Below are positions 50,464-58,630 of a DNA stretch of 64,000 bases, in pieces. Position numbers and translations under genes: made by a program. The notes beneath the pieces were generated by a model that was not told the DNA's origin, did no database searches, and was given only the letters and a program-made list of their open reading frames with translations. This stretch comes from Pedobacter cryoconitis (GTDB lineage Bacteria; Bacteroidota; Bacteroidia; Sphingobacteriales; Sphingobacteriaceae), in assembly GCF_014200595.1 (NCBI RefSeq), contig NZ_JACHCG010000003.1:124001-188000 (forward strand), in the 5' to 3' direction. Numbering within the stretch: position 1 is the first letter of the stretch; the number at the start of each line of letters is the position of its first letter.

Positions 50464-51633
50464 ATGTCCCTGTCTAATTACACCATTGAAACTATATCGA
50501 GTAATTCTATCGTTTACCGGTCAAAGATTGGTAAGCCCAGCCAATTTATCTATATCGCTACCGTACTGGCCATCTTAGCAGTTTTTATTGCACTACCATT
50601 TATTAAAACGCCGATCAGCGTCAAAAGCAGCGGCCTTTTACAATCTTCTATGGAAAAAACAGAGCTTACTGTCCCTGTCAATGGCAGAATCATTCAGCTC
50701 GGGCTAAAAGACAATAAAAAGGTAAAACAGGGCGATATTTTATTGGTCATTGATGCTTCTGCACCAAAAAAACAGGATGCCCTTGTACAAACACGCCAGG
50801 GACAGATCAGTGAATTTTTACAAGACCTGAATAAATTACTAGTTTACATTCAATGGAATGGATATAGTTATCCGAATCCAAAAACCGGTCAGTACACCGC
50901 AGCCTGGCAAGAATTTGCACAGGAATCTGAAAATGCCAGAATCGCCAAAGAACAGACCGAAACCACCTTTAACAGGTATAATAAATTGTATCAGAGTAAA
51001 GTTGTGACCGAATCTGAATACGAAAAATATAAGTTTGAGAAAGAACAGGCGGCCTCTGCTTACCTGATGGTAACGACTAAATATAAAACCAGGTGGCAAA
51101 CAGAAGCCAATCAATTCCGGAATGAGCTGCGTCAGCTGTCCAGCCAGCAGGTGGATTTAAACGAACAGAAAAAACAATATACCCTAAGGGCCCCGATCAG
51201 CGGCTCAGTGCAGAATCTTTCAGGTATCCAGAAAGACGCTTATGTATTTGCCAATCAAAAAATCGGTGAGATATCGCCTGATACTAATATTACTGCTTTC
51301 TGTTATATCAAACCAGCGGATATCGGACTGATCAGAAAAGGACAAGAGGTCAGATTCCAGGTAGATGCTTTTAATTATAATCAGTGGGGACTGGCAACCG
51401 GACAGGTGCTCGATATATCAGATGATATTATCCTGATCAATAATCAGCCTGTATTTAAAGTCAGATGTAACCTGACCAGGAATTATTTAATATTGAAAAA
51501 CGGGTATAAAGGATTTTTAAAGAAGGGCATGAACTTCACTGCACGCTTTACGGTGACCGAGCGCAGTTTATATCAGTTGTTATACGATAAAGTTGATGAC
51601 TGGGTTAATCCAAATGTAAGCGACAAGATATGA
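50464..51633 (+). CDS. HlyD family secretion adaptor
   Basis: A 389-residue membrane fusion protein. A single N-terminal membrane segment (FIYIATVLAILAVFIALPFI, about 27-46) precedes a lipoyl half (VPVNGRIIQLGLKDNKKVKQ), a long coiled-coil hairpin (about 105-235) and the second lipoyl half (YTLRAPISGSVQNLSGIQ), followed by beta-barrel domains. It would bridge the peptidase-containing ABC exporter to an outer-membrane channel that is not encoded here. The gene overlaps the exporter by 4 bp (ATGA), so the two are translationally coupled. Confidence 0.9.
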   Translation: MSLSNYTIETISSNSIVYRSKIGKPSQFIYIATVLAILAVFIALPFIKTPISVKSSGLLQSSMEKTELTVPVNGRIIQLGLKDNKKVKQGDILLVIDASAPKKQDALVQTRQGQISEFLQDLNKLLVYIQWNGYSYPNPKTGQYTAAWQEFAQESENARIAKEQTETTFNRYNKLYQSKVVTESEYEKYKFEKEQAASAYLMVTTKYKTRWQTEANQFRNELRQLSSQQVDLNEQKKQYTLRAPISGSVQNLSGIQKDAYVFANQKIGEISPDTNITAFCYIKPADIGLIRKGQEVRFQVDAFNYNQWGLATGQVLDISDDIILINNQPVFKVRCNLTRNYLILKNGYKGFLKKGMNFTARFTVTERSLYQLLYDKVDDWVNPNVSDKI

Positions 51634-53783
51634 GCACCAAAGTAAAACAAAGAGATATTACCGATTGTGGTGCGGCATGTTTAGCGTCAATTGCCTCTCA
51701 TTTTAAGCTGGATCTTTCCGTTGCCCGTATCAGGCAGCTGGCAGGTACGGATAAAAAAGGGACAACAGTTTTAGGATTGGTAGAAGCCGGCCGTAAATTA
51801 GGTTTTGAGGCCGCAGGTGTAAAAGGCCCTTTCGAGAGTTTATTTAAAATACCTAAACCTGCTGTCGCTCACTTAATCGTTGATCAGATTTTACAACATT
51901 ACGTGGTTATCTATAAAGTGACCAGTAAGTTCATTGAGGTGATGGATCCTGCCGACGGACAGATGCACCGTAAAACCCATGAAGAGTTTAAAAAGGAGTG
52001 GACAGGGGCGCTCGTTTTGCTATTACCCGCGGAAGAATTTCAACCCGGAAATGAGAAAATATCCGTACAAAGTCGTTTCTGGAACCTGATCAAACCGCAC
52101 AAAGGCATTCTGATTCAGGCACTGCTGGGTGCTATTGTGTATACCATATTAGGCCTGTCTACATCCATTTTCGTACAAAAACTAATAGACTTTGTATTGG
52201 TTGATGGTAACCGGAACCTGCTTAACCTGATGAGTATAGCGATGGTAATTATCCTGTCCATTCAACTTTTGATCGGTACTGCCAAAACGATATTCACTTT
52301 AAAAACGGGTCAGATGATCGATAGCCAGCTAATTTTAGGCTATTACAAACACTTATTGAAATTACCACAGACATTTTTTGATACCATGCGTGTGGGTGAA
52401 ATTATTTCAAGAATCAATGACGCCGTAAAAATCAGAACCTTTTTGAACGACGTGAGCATTAACTTTCTGGTGAACATCTTCATTGTTTTCTTCTCGTTTA
52501 TCATGATGTTCACCTATTACTGGAAGCTGGCACTGATCATGCTGACTGTTATCCCATTATATCTTATCATTTATGCGATTACAGATAAGTTAAATAAGAA
52601 AGTACAAAGGAAACTCATGGAAGATTCTGCGGAACTGGAATCACAATTGGTGGAAAGCTTGAATTCAGTGGGTACCATCAAACGTTTTGGCCTGGAATCC
52701 CACGCGAATGAAAAAACAGAAACCCGCTTTATCAACCTTTTACAAACAGGTTTTAAATCAAATATCAACTCCGTATTTTCAGGGACTTCAACTGAATTAA
52801 TATCCAGGCTTTTAACCATAGTCTTACTGTGGGTAGGCGCCGGATATGTGCTCGACGGTAATATTACCCCCGGCGAATTGTTATCTTTTTATACACTTAT
52901 CGGTTATTTTACCGGCCCGGTGACTTCGTTGATCGGCATGAATAAAACCGTACAGGATGCTGTGATTGCAGCAGACAGGTTATTTGAAATTATGGATCTG
53001 GAACGCGAAAATGAGGAAAGCCAGATTGACCTTACCCCCGATAAGATCGGTGATATACACTTTGAAAAAGTTTCTTTTCGTTATGGAACCAGGCTCAATG
53101 TTTTTGAAAATCTAAACCTGATGATTCCCAAAGGTAAATTTACGGCCATTGTTGGCGAAAGTGGTTCAGGAAAATCGACCTTGATGTCCATCCTGCAAAA
53201 TATTTATCCTATACAAGAAGGGAATGTACGCATAGGAAGCTATGATTTAAAATATATCCGTAATTCCTCTCTGCGCCAGGCAGTGGCAGTGGTGCCGCAG
53301 AAAATTGATTTATTTGCCGGCAATGTCATTGACAATATAGCCGTAGGTGATTATGAGCCTGACATGCAAAGGATCATTGAAATATCCACGCAGCTTGGGA
53401 TTATTGACTTCATTGAGACCCTGCCCCGGGGATTCCAAACTTATCTTGGAGAAAATGGAACTACCTTATCTGGTGGGCAGCGGCAACGTATTGCAATTGC
53501 CAGAGCCCTGTACCGGAATCCGGAAATCCTTATTCTGGACGAAGCAACTTCCTCACTCGACTCTGCTTCAGAACAGTATGTTCAAAAAATGATTGATCTC
53601 TTAAAAGCGAATCAAAAAACTGTTATCGTTATTGCACATCGGTTAAGTACCTTAAATCATGCAGATAAAATCATTGTTCTGGATAAAGGAGTGGTTGTTG
53701 AACAAGGCACACACCATGAACTGATCTACAGTAAGGAGTCAGCTTATGCTAATTTATGGAAACTTCAAATGCCGCAGCTGTAA
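51630..53783 (+). CDS. Peptidase-containing ABC exporter (PCAT) for double-glycine peptides
   Basis: A 717-residue bacteriocin-type exporter. The N-terminal C39 cysteine protease domain has catalytic Cys13 in DITDCGAACLAS, His90 in LQHYVVIYK and Asp106 in FIEVMDPADG, all present. Six transmembrane helices follow (about 160-440). The nucleotide-binding domain has Walker A GESGSGKST (about 509), signature LSGGQRQR (about 613), Walker B ILILDEATSSLD (about 634) and the switch His in VIAHRLST. It should cut leaders after Gly-Gly and export the cores of the three peptides nearby. All key residues are intact. Confidence 0.95.
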   Translation: MSTKVKQRDITDCGAACLASIASHFKLDLSVARIRQLAGTDKKGTTVLGLVEAGRKLGFEAAGVKGPFESLFKIPKPAVAHLIVDQILQHYVVIYKVTSKFIEVMDPADGQMHRKTHEEFKKEWTGALVLLLPAEEFQPGNEKISVQSRFWNLIKPHKGILIQALLGAIVYTILGLSTSIFVQKLIDFVLVDGNRNLLNLMSIAMVIILSIQLLIGTAKTIFTLKTGQMIDSQLILGYYKHLLKLPQTFFDTMRVGEIISRINDAVKIRTFLNDVSINFLVNIFIVFFSFIMMFTYYWKLALIMLTVIPLYLIIYAITDKLNKKVQRKLMEDSAELESQLVESLNSVGTIKRFGLESHANEKTETRFINLLQTGFKSNINSVFSGTSTELISRLLTIVLLWVGAGYVLDGNITPGELLSFYTLIGYFTGPVTSLIGMNKTVQDAVIAADRLFEIMDLERENEESQIDLTPDKIGDIHFEKVSFRYGTRLNVFENLNLMIPKGKFTAIVGESGSGKSTLMSILQNIYPIQEGNVRIGSYDLKYIRNSSLRQAVAVVPQKIDLFAGNVIDNIAVGDYEPDMQRIIEISTQLGIIDFIETLPRGFQTYLGENGTTLSGGQRQRIAIARALYRNPEILILDEATSSLDSASEQYVQKMIDLLKANQKTVIVIAHRLSTLNHADKIIVLDKGVVVEQGTHHELIYSKESAYANLWKLQMPQL

Positions 53784-54187
53784 TTCAATTTCGGTTGAGA
53801 TTTTCTCGGCCTCCGGCTAATGAAAATCCTATTCACCAAAAAGAAAAACAAGCTTACGATCAGATAGTTAACTACAATATTCAGCAAAAAAACAGGCGCC
53901 AATATCACTCGCAACCCACTGTCCAGCCCTCAAAACGGACAGTGCACTAAATGAATGAATTGAATAAGCGCCGGATGTGACTGGAACAGTAGCTCAAAAA
54001 GCCTGTTTTCAAGTATAAAAATCAAGTATTCAGTCAACTACAAAACAAAATCAGGGTGCTTAAGGTTTTTTGGCTTTTATACGCTTTAGTCAAATATCAT
54101 TACTTTCGTTATAGTGTTTGGCCAACCTAGGCGTATCCTGAAAAGCCTTTAATGAGTAAGGAATATATTTTATAATAATCCCCCATT
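53784..54187. other. 404-bp region between exporter and peptides 2/3
   Basis: No reliable gene is seen. A short open frame overlapping the exporter end has no family features. The region holds an 8-bp hairpin CACTGTCC/GGACAGTG (53917-53944) without a T-run. It also holds a 19-nt block (53950-53968) shared with sequence upstream of peptide 1 (50057-50075), and the conserved leader element at 54116-54163. It therefore acts as the control region of the peptide 2/3 operon. Confidence 0.6.
54116..54163 (+). promoter_or_regulatory. Conserved leader element upstream of peptide genes 2 and 3
   Basis: This is the second copy of the element at 50123-50169, sharing GTTTG, CCAA, GGCGTA, CCTGAAAAGCCTT and AATGAGTAAGGAA with few changes. 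It ends 24 nt before the peptide 2 start. TAGTGTTTG at its beginning resembles a -7 element with one extra base. Confidence 0.65.
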
Positions 54188-54403
54188 ATGAAAAATTTAG
54201 AATTAAAAAACCTTGGTGTTCAAGAGCTGAACACAAAAGAAATGTCAACAATCGAAGGCGGTGGTTTACTAGGTGATATTTTTGGTGTAGTTGGCGCAGT
54301 TGCTACAACTGTAAGTGGAGTTGTTAATACTGTAAGTACTGTAGTTGGTAACACTGTAAAATTTGGTCTTACTCAATTATTTACAATTTTAGGTTCTCTT
54401 TAA
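54188..54403 (+). CDS. Double-glycine leader peptide 2 (bacteriocin-like precursor)
   Basis: A 71-residue precursor with a canonical leader: LNTKEMSTIEGG has L-12, E-8, M-7, I-4 and Gly-Gly at residues 24-25. The predicted mature peptide has 46 residues, is rich in Val, Gly and Thr (LLGDIFGVVGAVATTVSG) and has G/A-xxx-G/A spacing typical of helix-packing membrane peptides. It has no Cys and no charged cluster. It ends LGSL, like peptide 3. It forms a two-gene operon with peptide 3 (24-nt gap), which suggests a two-peptide (class IIb-like) pair; that pairing is inference. Confidence 0.85.
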   Translation: MKNLELKNLGVQELNTKEMSTIEGGGLLGDIFGVVGAVATTVSGVVNTVSTVVGNTVKFGLTQLFTILGSL

Positions 54404-54427
54404 GACCTCAGCAAACCGACCCCTATT

Positions 54428-54625
54428 ATGAAGAATCTAGAATTAAAAAACTTTGGTGTTCAGGAAATGAACACGGCAGAAATGTCAACAATTGAAGGTG
54501 GTGGTATTCTTGGAGATTTAGTTTCAGGTTTAACCAAAGAAGTGATAGATATCACTTCTAATTTTGTAAAAAGCACTGTCAGCTTTATAGGCAGTACATT
54601 AGGCACCATTTTCGGCTCTCTATAA
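54428..54625 (+). CDS. Double-glycine leader peptide 3 (bacteriocin-like precursor)
   Basis: A 65-residue precursor with nearly the same leader as peptide 2 (MNTAEMSTIEGG; cleavage after residue 25). The predicted mature peptide has 40 residues: ILGDLVSGLTKEVIDITSN, then an amphipathic Ser/Thr/Val segment ending IFGSL. It shares the G-x-LGD start and the GSL end with peptide 2 but differs in the centre, so the two are diverged duplicates. A strong terminator follows within 25 nt. No immunity gene is seen before the next, unrelated oxidoreductase gene. Confidence 0.83.
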   Translation: MKNLELKNFGVQEMNTAEMSTIEGGGILGDLVSGLTKEVIDITSNFVKSTVSFIGSTLGTIFGSL

Positions 54626-54646
54626 AACCATAATAAATTAACGCTG

Positions 54647-54675
54647 CCGTTATGCTGATAGTATCAGCATAACGG
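54647..54675 (+). terminator. Terminator of the peptide 2/3 operon
   Basis: A 12-bp stem CCGTTATGCTGA/TCAGCATAACGG with a 5-nt loop is followed by TCATTTTT. Its core is the same as the hairpin after peptide 1, which points to a common origin of the two peptide cassettes. Confidence 0.85.
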
Positions 54676-54851
54676 TCATTTTTGAAAAACCTATTCCGCT
54701 GAATCTCCTCCATAAAAAGTAGCTCATCAGCTATTTCATTGTCAGACCGAACTTTCTTCATGTCTCAAATTTACCGAAATAAGGAAAATTTATACCGTAA
54801 AACCGTCAATAAATAAGTACAATTTTGCGTTACAAATTTAAATGAAGAGAA

Positions 54852-55787
54852 ATGAAAGCAATAGTTTTAACAGAATCCGGTGATGTAGACAAACTGATAC
54901 TGACTACATTACCCGTACCAGTAATCGTTGAAGGCGAAGTCCTGATCCAGGTTAAAGCAATTAGTATTAATCCTGTAGATGCAAAGACAAGAACCGGAAA
55001 AGGATTATATGGAAAACTCAAAGAACAACCTCCAATTATCCTGGGATGGGATGTTTCAGGCATAATTACCGAATCAAAATCCCAGCTTTTTAAAGTGGGT
55101 GATGAAGTATTTGGGATGGTCAATTTTCCCGGTCACGGTAAAGCTTATGCTGAGTATGCAGCTGCTCCGGCGGTACATCTTGCATTAAAACCAGCTAATA
55201 TATCACATGAAGAAGCTGCTGCGGCGACACTGGCAGCACTTACAGCCTGGCAAGTGCTGGTTAATCATGCAAAAATCAAAGCGACCGATAAAGTACTGAT
55301 CCACGCGGCTGCCGGAGGTGTAGGACATTATGCCGTGCAAATTGCCAAACATATTGGCGCTTATGTGATTGGAACGTCCTCTGCAAAAAACAAAGACTTT
55401 GTAATAAAACTTGGTGCAGACGAGCATATTGACTATAAAAGTCAGCGCTTTGAAGATGCTGCTGAAGACCTTGATTTTGTTTTGGACACCATAGGCGGCG
55501 ATAATATTGATCGTTCACTGGAGGTCATTAAAACAGGCGGTACAATCATTAGTATTCCCTCAGGTCTGAATGAAGAAGTAACCGCTAAAGCATCAGCTAA
55601 GGGAATTAATGGTTACTTCATCCTGGTAGCTTCCAATGGAGATGATATGAAACAACTGGCCATTTTACTGGAAAAAGGGATTATTAAATCTCATGTAAGT
55701 CAAACTTATGCGTTTGAGCAATTACCAGAAGCCCATTCTGCTATAGAATCGGGAAGGACAGTTGGAAAAATAGTCATCACTGTTTAA
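54852..55787 (+). CDS. NADP-dependent oxidoreductase (zinc-independent MDR/quinone reductase-like)
   Basis: A 311-residue medium-chain dehydrogenase/reductase of the quinone oxidoreductase branch. The N-terminal GroES-like part (MKAIVLTESGDVDKL) lacks the zinc ligands. The nucleotide-binding motif LIHAAAGGVGHYAVQIAKHI is near residue 150 and the core TIGGDNIDRSLEVIKTGG near 215. These enzymes reduce quinones or activated alkenes in the cytoplasm. It is separated from the peptide locus by a terminator and has its own terminator at 55791, so it is probably unrelated to peptide export. Confidence 0.88.
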   Translation: MKAIVLTESGDVDKLILTTLPVPVIVEGEVLIQVKAISINPVDAKTRTGKGLYGKLKEQPPIILGWDVSGIITESKSQLFKVGDEVFGMVNFPGHGKAYAEYAAAPAVHLALKPANISHEEAAAATLAALTAWQVLVNHAKIKATDKVLIHAAAGGVGHYAVQIAKHIGAYVIGTSSAKNKDFVIKLGADEHIDYKSQRFEDAAEDLDFVLDTIGGDNIDRSLEVIKTGGTIISIPSGLNEEVTAKASAKGINGYFILVASNGDDMKQLAILLEKGIIKSHVSQTYAFEQLPEAHSAIESGRTVGKIVITV

Positions 55788-55790
55788 GTT

Positions 55791-55833
55791 AAAAAAGATA
55801 AGTGCCCACTAAAACCTGGCGCTTATCTTTTTT
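55791..55833 (+). terminator. Terminator of the oxidoreductase gene
   Basis: A 16-bp stem (one G-T wobble) with A-run and T-run outer arms, AAAAAAGATAAGTGCC against GGCGCTTATCTTTTTT, lies directly after the stop codon. Confidence 0.85.
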
Positions 55834-55876
55834 ATAATTCCCTGTAAGGTTTCTTTGAAAAGCCCGACAAAGGGGT

Positions 55877-56308
55877 ATGAAAACAAACAAAACAGGTTAC
55901 GCCATGGGCGTGATTGCCACCATAGTGGTATTGGTATGGATAGGCCTATTAAAATTTACGCCCTCAGAAGCAAAAGCGATTAAACCTTTAGTCGAAAACA
56001 GCTGGATAATGAGCTGGCTTTATCAACTGGTTTCTATTCAGACAGGATCTATCATTATAGGAATCTTTGAAATTATTACTGCACTGTTTCTGGCTGGTTC
56101 TTTCTGGAGCAGAAAAGCGGGAAAAATTGCCGGTATACTCACACTGGTCATTTTTGCCTCCACGTTAAGCTTTTTGCTCAGCACTCCCGGTATCTGGAAG
56201 CAATTGGACGGTGTTCCGGTTACCGATTTCTTTATCTTAAAAGATCTGGCATTTTTAGCTATAGGGATCCAGGTTTTTGGACATTCTGCAAATGAATATG
56301 CCGATTAA
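55877..56308 (+). CDS. DUF417 family inner-membrane protein
   Basis: A 143-residue membrane protein with four predicted helices (MGVIATIVVLVWIGLLKF, then TGSIIIGIFEIITALFLAG, GILTLVIFASTLSFLLS and DLAFLAIGIQVF). The segment WIGLLKFTPSEAKAIKPLVENS is the DUF417 signature also found in RclC/YkgB, a membrane protein of reactive-chlorine resistance in E. coli. A stress role here would be inference. It lies alone between the oxidoreductase terminator and the glycosidase gene. Confidence 0.85.
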   Translation: MKTNKTGYAMGVIATIVVLVWIGLLKFTPSEAKAIKPLVENSWIMSWLYQLVSIQTGSIIIGIFEIITALFLAGSFWSRKAGKIAGILTLVIFASTLSFLLSTPGIWKQLDGVPVTDFFILKDLAFLAIGIQVFGHSANEYAD

Positions 56309-56419
56309 AAATTTAGTTATCAAACAGATACAGCTAAATCATTTTATTATTTTAAGTCCCAAACTTCCTGTTTACTTCTGTATTTATCTCTTTATATTCG
56401 TAAAAACGGAGATTAAAAA

Positions 56420-58624
56420 ATGAGAAGAATATTAGCTGCTTTACTATTATTTCAAGCCAGTCACCTGTTGGCACAAGATAAAATAACGTCATTGCCAATA
56501 TGGAAAAAAACAGAAGAACCGGCTAAGAAACAAGATTGGCTGATCAATAGTAAGGACAGAACAGCACAAGTATACCGCAGTTTAACGAATAAAGACATCA
56601 TTCTATCTAATGGATTAATCAAAAGATCATTTCGTTTACAGCCAAATCTTGCCTGTACAGATTTTAGCAATCTAAGCAATGGACAGCAGCTTTTAAGAGC
56701 CGTATGTCCGGAAGCAAAATTGACCATCAATGGTAAGCCATATAACGTTGGCGGATTATACGGCCAAAAGCAAAAGGCTTACCTTTTAAATCAATGGCTG
56801 GACGGACTAACGGCAAATGATTCAGATTTCCTTTTTAAATCTTATCGGATCACTCCCATTGTACCCTATATCAACTGGAAGCCTGCCGCCAATGAGTGGG
56901 CCTCCAACAGGCAACAACCTACAGGAAAGATGCTGACATTTTCTTTTGAATCCAGCTTACCTGCTTTAAAAGGAATCCGGGTCAATATAAATTATGAATT
57001 ATATGATGGCATACCACTCATCTGTAAATGGCTTAGTGTCGAAAATAAAGGGCAGCAAACCATCAAGTTAGATAAAGTAATTAATGAGCTCATTGCTGCA
57101 CATGAGGAAGAATCTTCAGTTGATGGAAATCCAGGAAATATTAAACCCCCGCATGGAATTTATGTAGAAAGCAACTATGCTTTTAATAACTCCATGAATG
57201 CCCGTTTGTCGGATCAAACTACCCATTGGAATACAGATTCGACCTACACTTCGCAGGTTAACTATAATCTCAGAACGCCATGTTTACTGGAGGTTTATCC
57301 ACCAATTGGCCCGGGCGTAGAAATTGCGCCTGGGAATACTTTTAAGTCTATCAGAACCAATGAATTACTGCTGGATAGCTATGACAGGGACAGAAATGGA
57401 CTGGCACAACGTATGATGTACCGTAAAATCGCCCCATGGTCAACAGAAAACCCAATTTTTATGCACCTGATCACTATTGATCCAAAGGTAGTCAAAACTG
57501 CTGTTGACCAATGTGCTGAAACAGGTTATGAAGCTATTATTCTCAGTTTTGGCAGCGGTCTGCACATGGAAGACCAGAGCGCAGAAAATATAATCAAAAT
57601 TAAGGAATTAGTAGATTATGCACACAGTAAAGGGATCTTGATGGGCGGATATTCCCTATTTTCCAGTCGCCGGATTAATGATGAAGAAGATGTGATTGAC
57701 CCGAAAACCGGAAAAGCAGATGTCCATGCTCAATTCGGCCATGCACCTTGTTTAGGCTCAAACTGGGGCCTTGCCTATCTGAATAAAATCAAAGAGTTTA
57801 TTAAAAAGACAGGACTCGATATATTTGAGAATGATGGCCCCTATCCGGGCGATGTCTGTGCATCGACAAAACATCCGGGTCATAAAGGACTGGAAGATTC
57901 GCAATGGGCACAAATAGAACTGCAAAAAGGATTATATCGCTGGTGCAATGAAAATGGCATTTATGTCAATGCACCAGACTGGTATTTTCTGGATGGAACC
58001 CATAAAATAGCCTTGGGCTACAGAGAAGTAAACTTTAGCTTGCCAAGAGAGCAGCAGGTGATCCTGAACCGTCAGAATATCTATGACGGAACCTGGGAGA
58101 AAACACCCACAATGAGCTGGGGATTCGTTCCATTAACACAATATCAGGGCGGTGGAGAAGCTGCGACGCTAGAGCCACTGTCAGCACATCTTAATGCTTA
58201 CGAACAATTGATGATGCAATATTACGGAGCAGGGATACAAGCCTGTTACCGCGGCCCGAGATTATACGATACGCAGGAAACAAAGAAACTGGTTACTAAT
58301 GTGATCAGCTGGTATAAAAAATACAGGACCATTTTAAATTCAGACATTATACACCTGCGCAGGGCGGACGGAAGAGAATGGGATGGGATTTTACATGTAA
58401 ATCCAAATCAAAAAGAAAAGGGATTAGCTATGTTATATAACCCTTCGGCAGAGAAAATTACCCGAACAATCATATTGCCGCTTTATTACACAGGTCTTAC
58501 TGGTCAGGCCAATATCAGAGAGAAAGAAGGAAAAGCTGTTTCTTACACTTTAGACAATAATAATCAGGTAATTTATGAGGTAACTATACCGGCAAATGGA
58601 TATACCTGGCTTGTGATTGAATAG
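56420..58624 (+). CDS. Secreted alpha-galactosidase-like glycoside hydrolase (clan GH-D-like)
   Basis: A 734-residue exported enzyme. The signal peptide is residues 1-19 (ending SHLLAQ). An N-terminal beta-sandwich (about 55-340) with NGLIKRSFRL and GIRVNINYELYDGIPLICKW resembles the super-sandwich of GH36-like enzymes. The central barrel (about 345-600) includes YEAIILSFGSGLHMEDQ and LDIFENDGPYPGDVC, whose Asp is a candidate nucleophile, as in clan GH-D where the strand-4 Asp is catalytic. A C-terminal beta domain ends the protein. Substrate is unknown and the catalytic pair is not certain. It meets the thiolase gene tail to tail 6 nt away with no visible terminator. Confidence 0.6.
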   Translation: MRRILAALLLFQASHLLAQDKITSLPIWKKTEEPAKKQDWLINSKDRTAQVYRSLTNKDIILSNGLIKRSFRLQPNLACTDFSNLSNGQQLLRAVCPEAKLTINGKPYNVGGLYGQKQKAYLLNQWLDGLTANDSDFLFKSYRITPIVPYINWKPAANEWASNRQQPTGKMLTFSFESSLPALKGIRVNINYELYDGIPLICKWLSVENKGQQTIKLDKVINELIAAHEEESSVDGNPGNIKPPHGIYVESNYAFNNSMNARLSDQTTHWNTDSTYTSQVNYNLRTPCLLEVYPPIGPGVEIAPGNTFKSIRTNELLLDSYDRDRNGLAQRMMYRKIAPWSTENPIFMHLITIDPKVVKTAVDQCAETGYEAIILSFGSGLHMEDQSAENIIKIKELVDYAHSKGILMGGYSLFSSRRINDEEDVIDPKTGKADVHAQFGHAPCLGSNWGLAYLNKIKEFIKKTGLDIFENDGPYPGDVCASTKHPGHKGLEDSQWAQIELQKGLYRWCNENGIYVNAPDWYFLDGTHKIALGYREVNFSLPREQQVILNRQNIYDGTWEKTPTMSWGFVPLTQYQGGGEAATLEPLSAHLNAYEQLMMQYYGAGIQACYRGPRLYDTQETKKLVTNVISWYKKYRTILNSDIIHLRRADGREWDGILHVNPNQKEKGLAMLYNPSAEKITRTIILPLYYTGLTGQANIREKEGKAVSYTLDNNNQVIYEVTIPANGYTWLVIE

Positions 58625-58630
58625 TATAAT

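Noticed and set aside
53756..53950. Short open frame (64 codons) overlapping the exporter 3' end
   Set aside because: It has no leader motif, hydrophobic segment or promoter, overlaps the exporter by 28 bp and is Gln/Arg-rich low-complexity; it is more likely chance.
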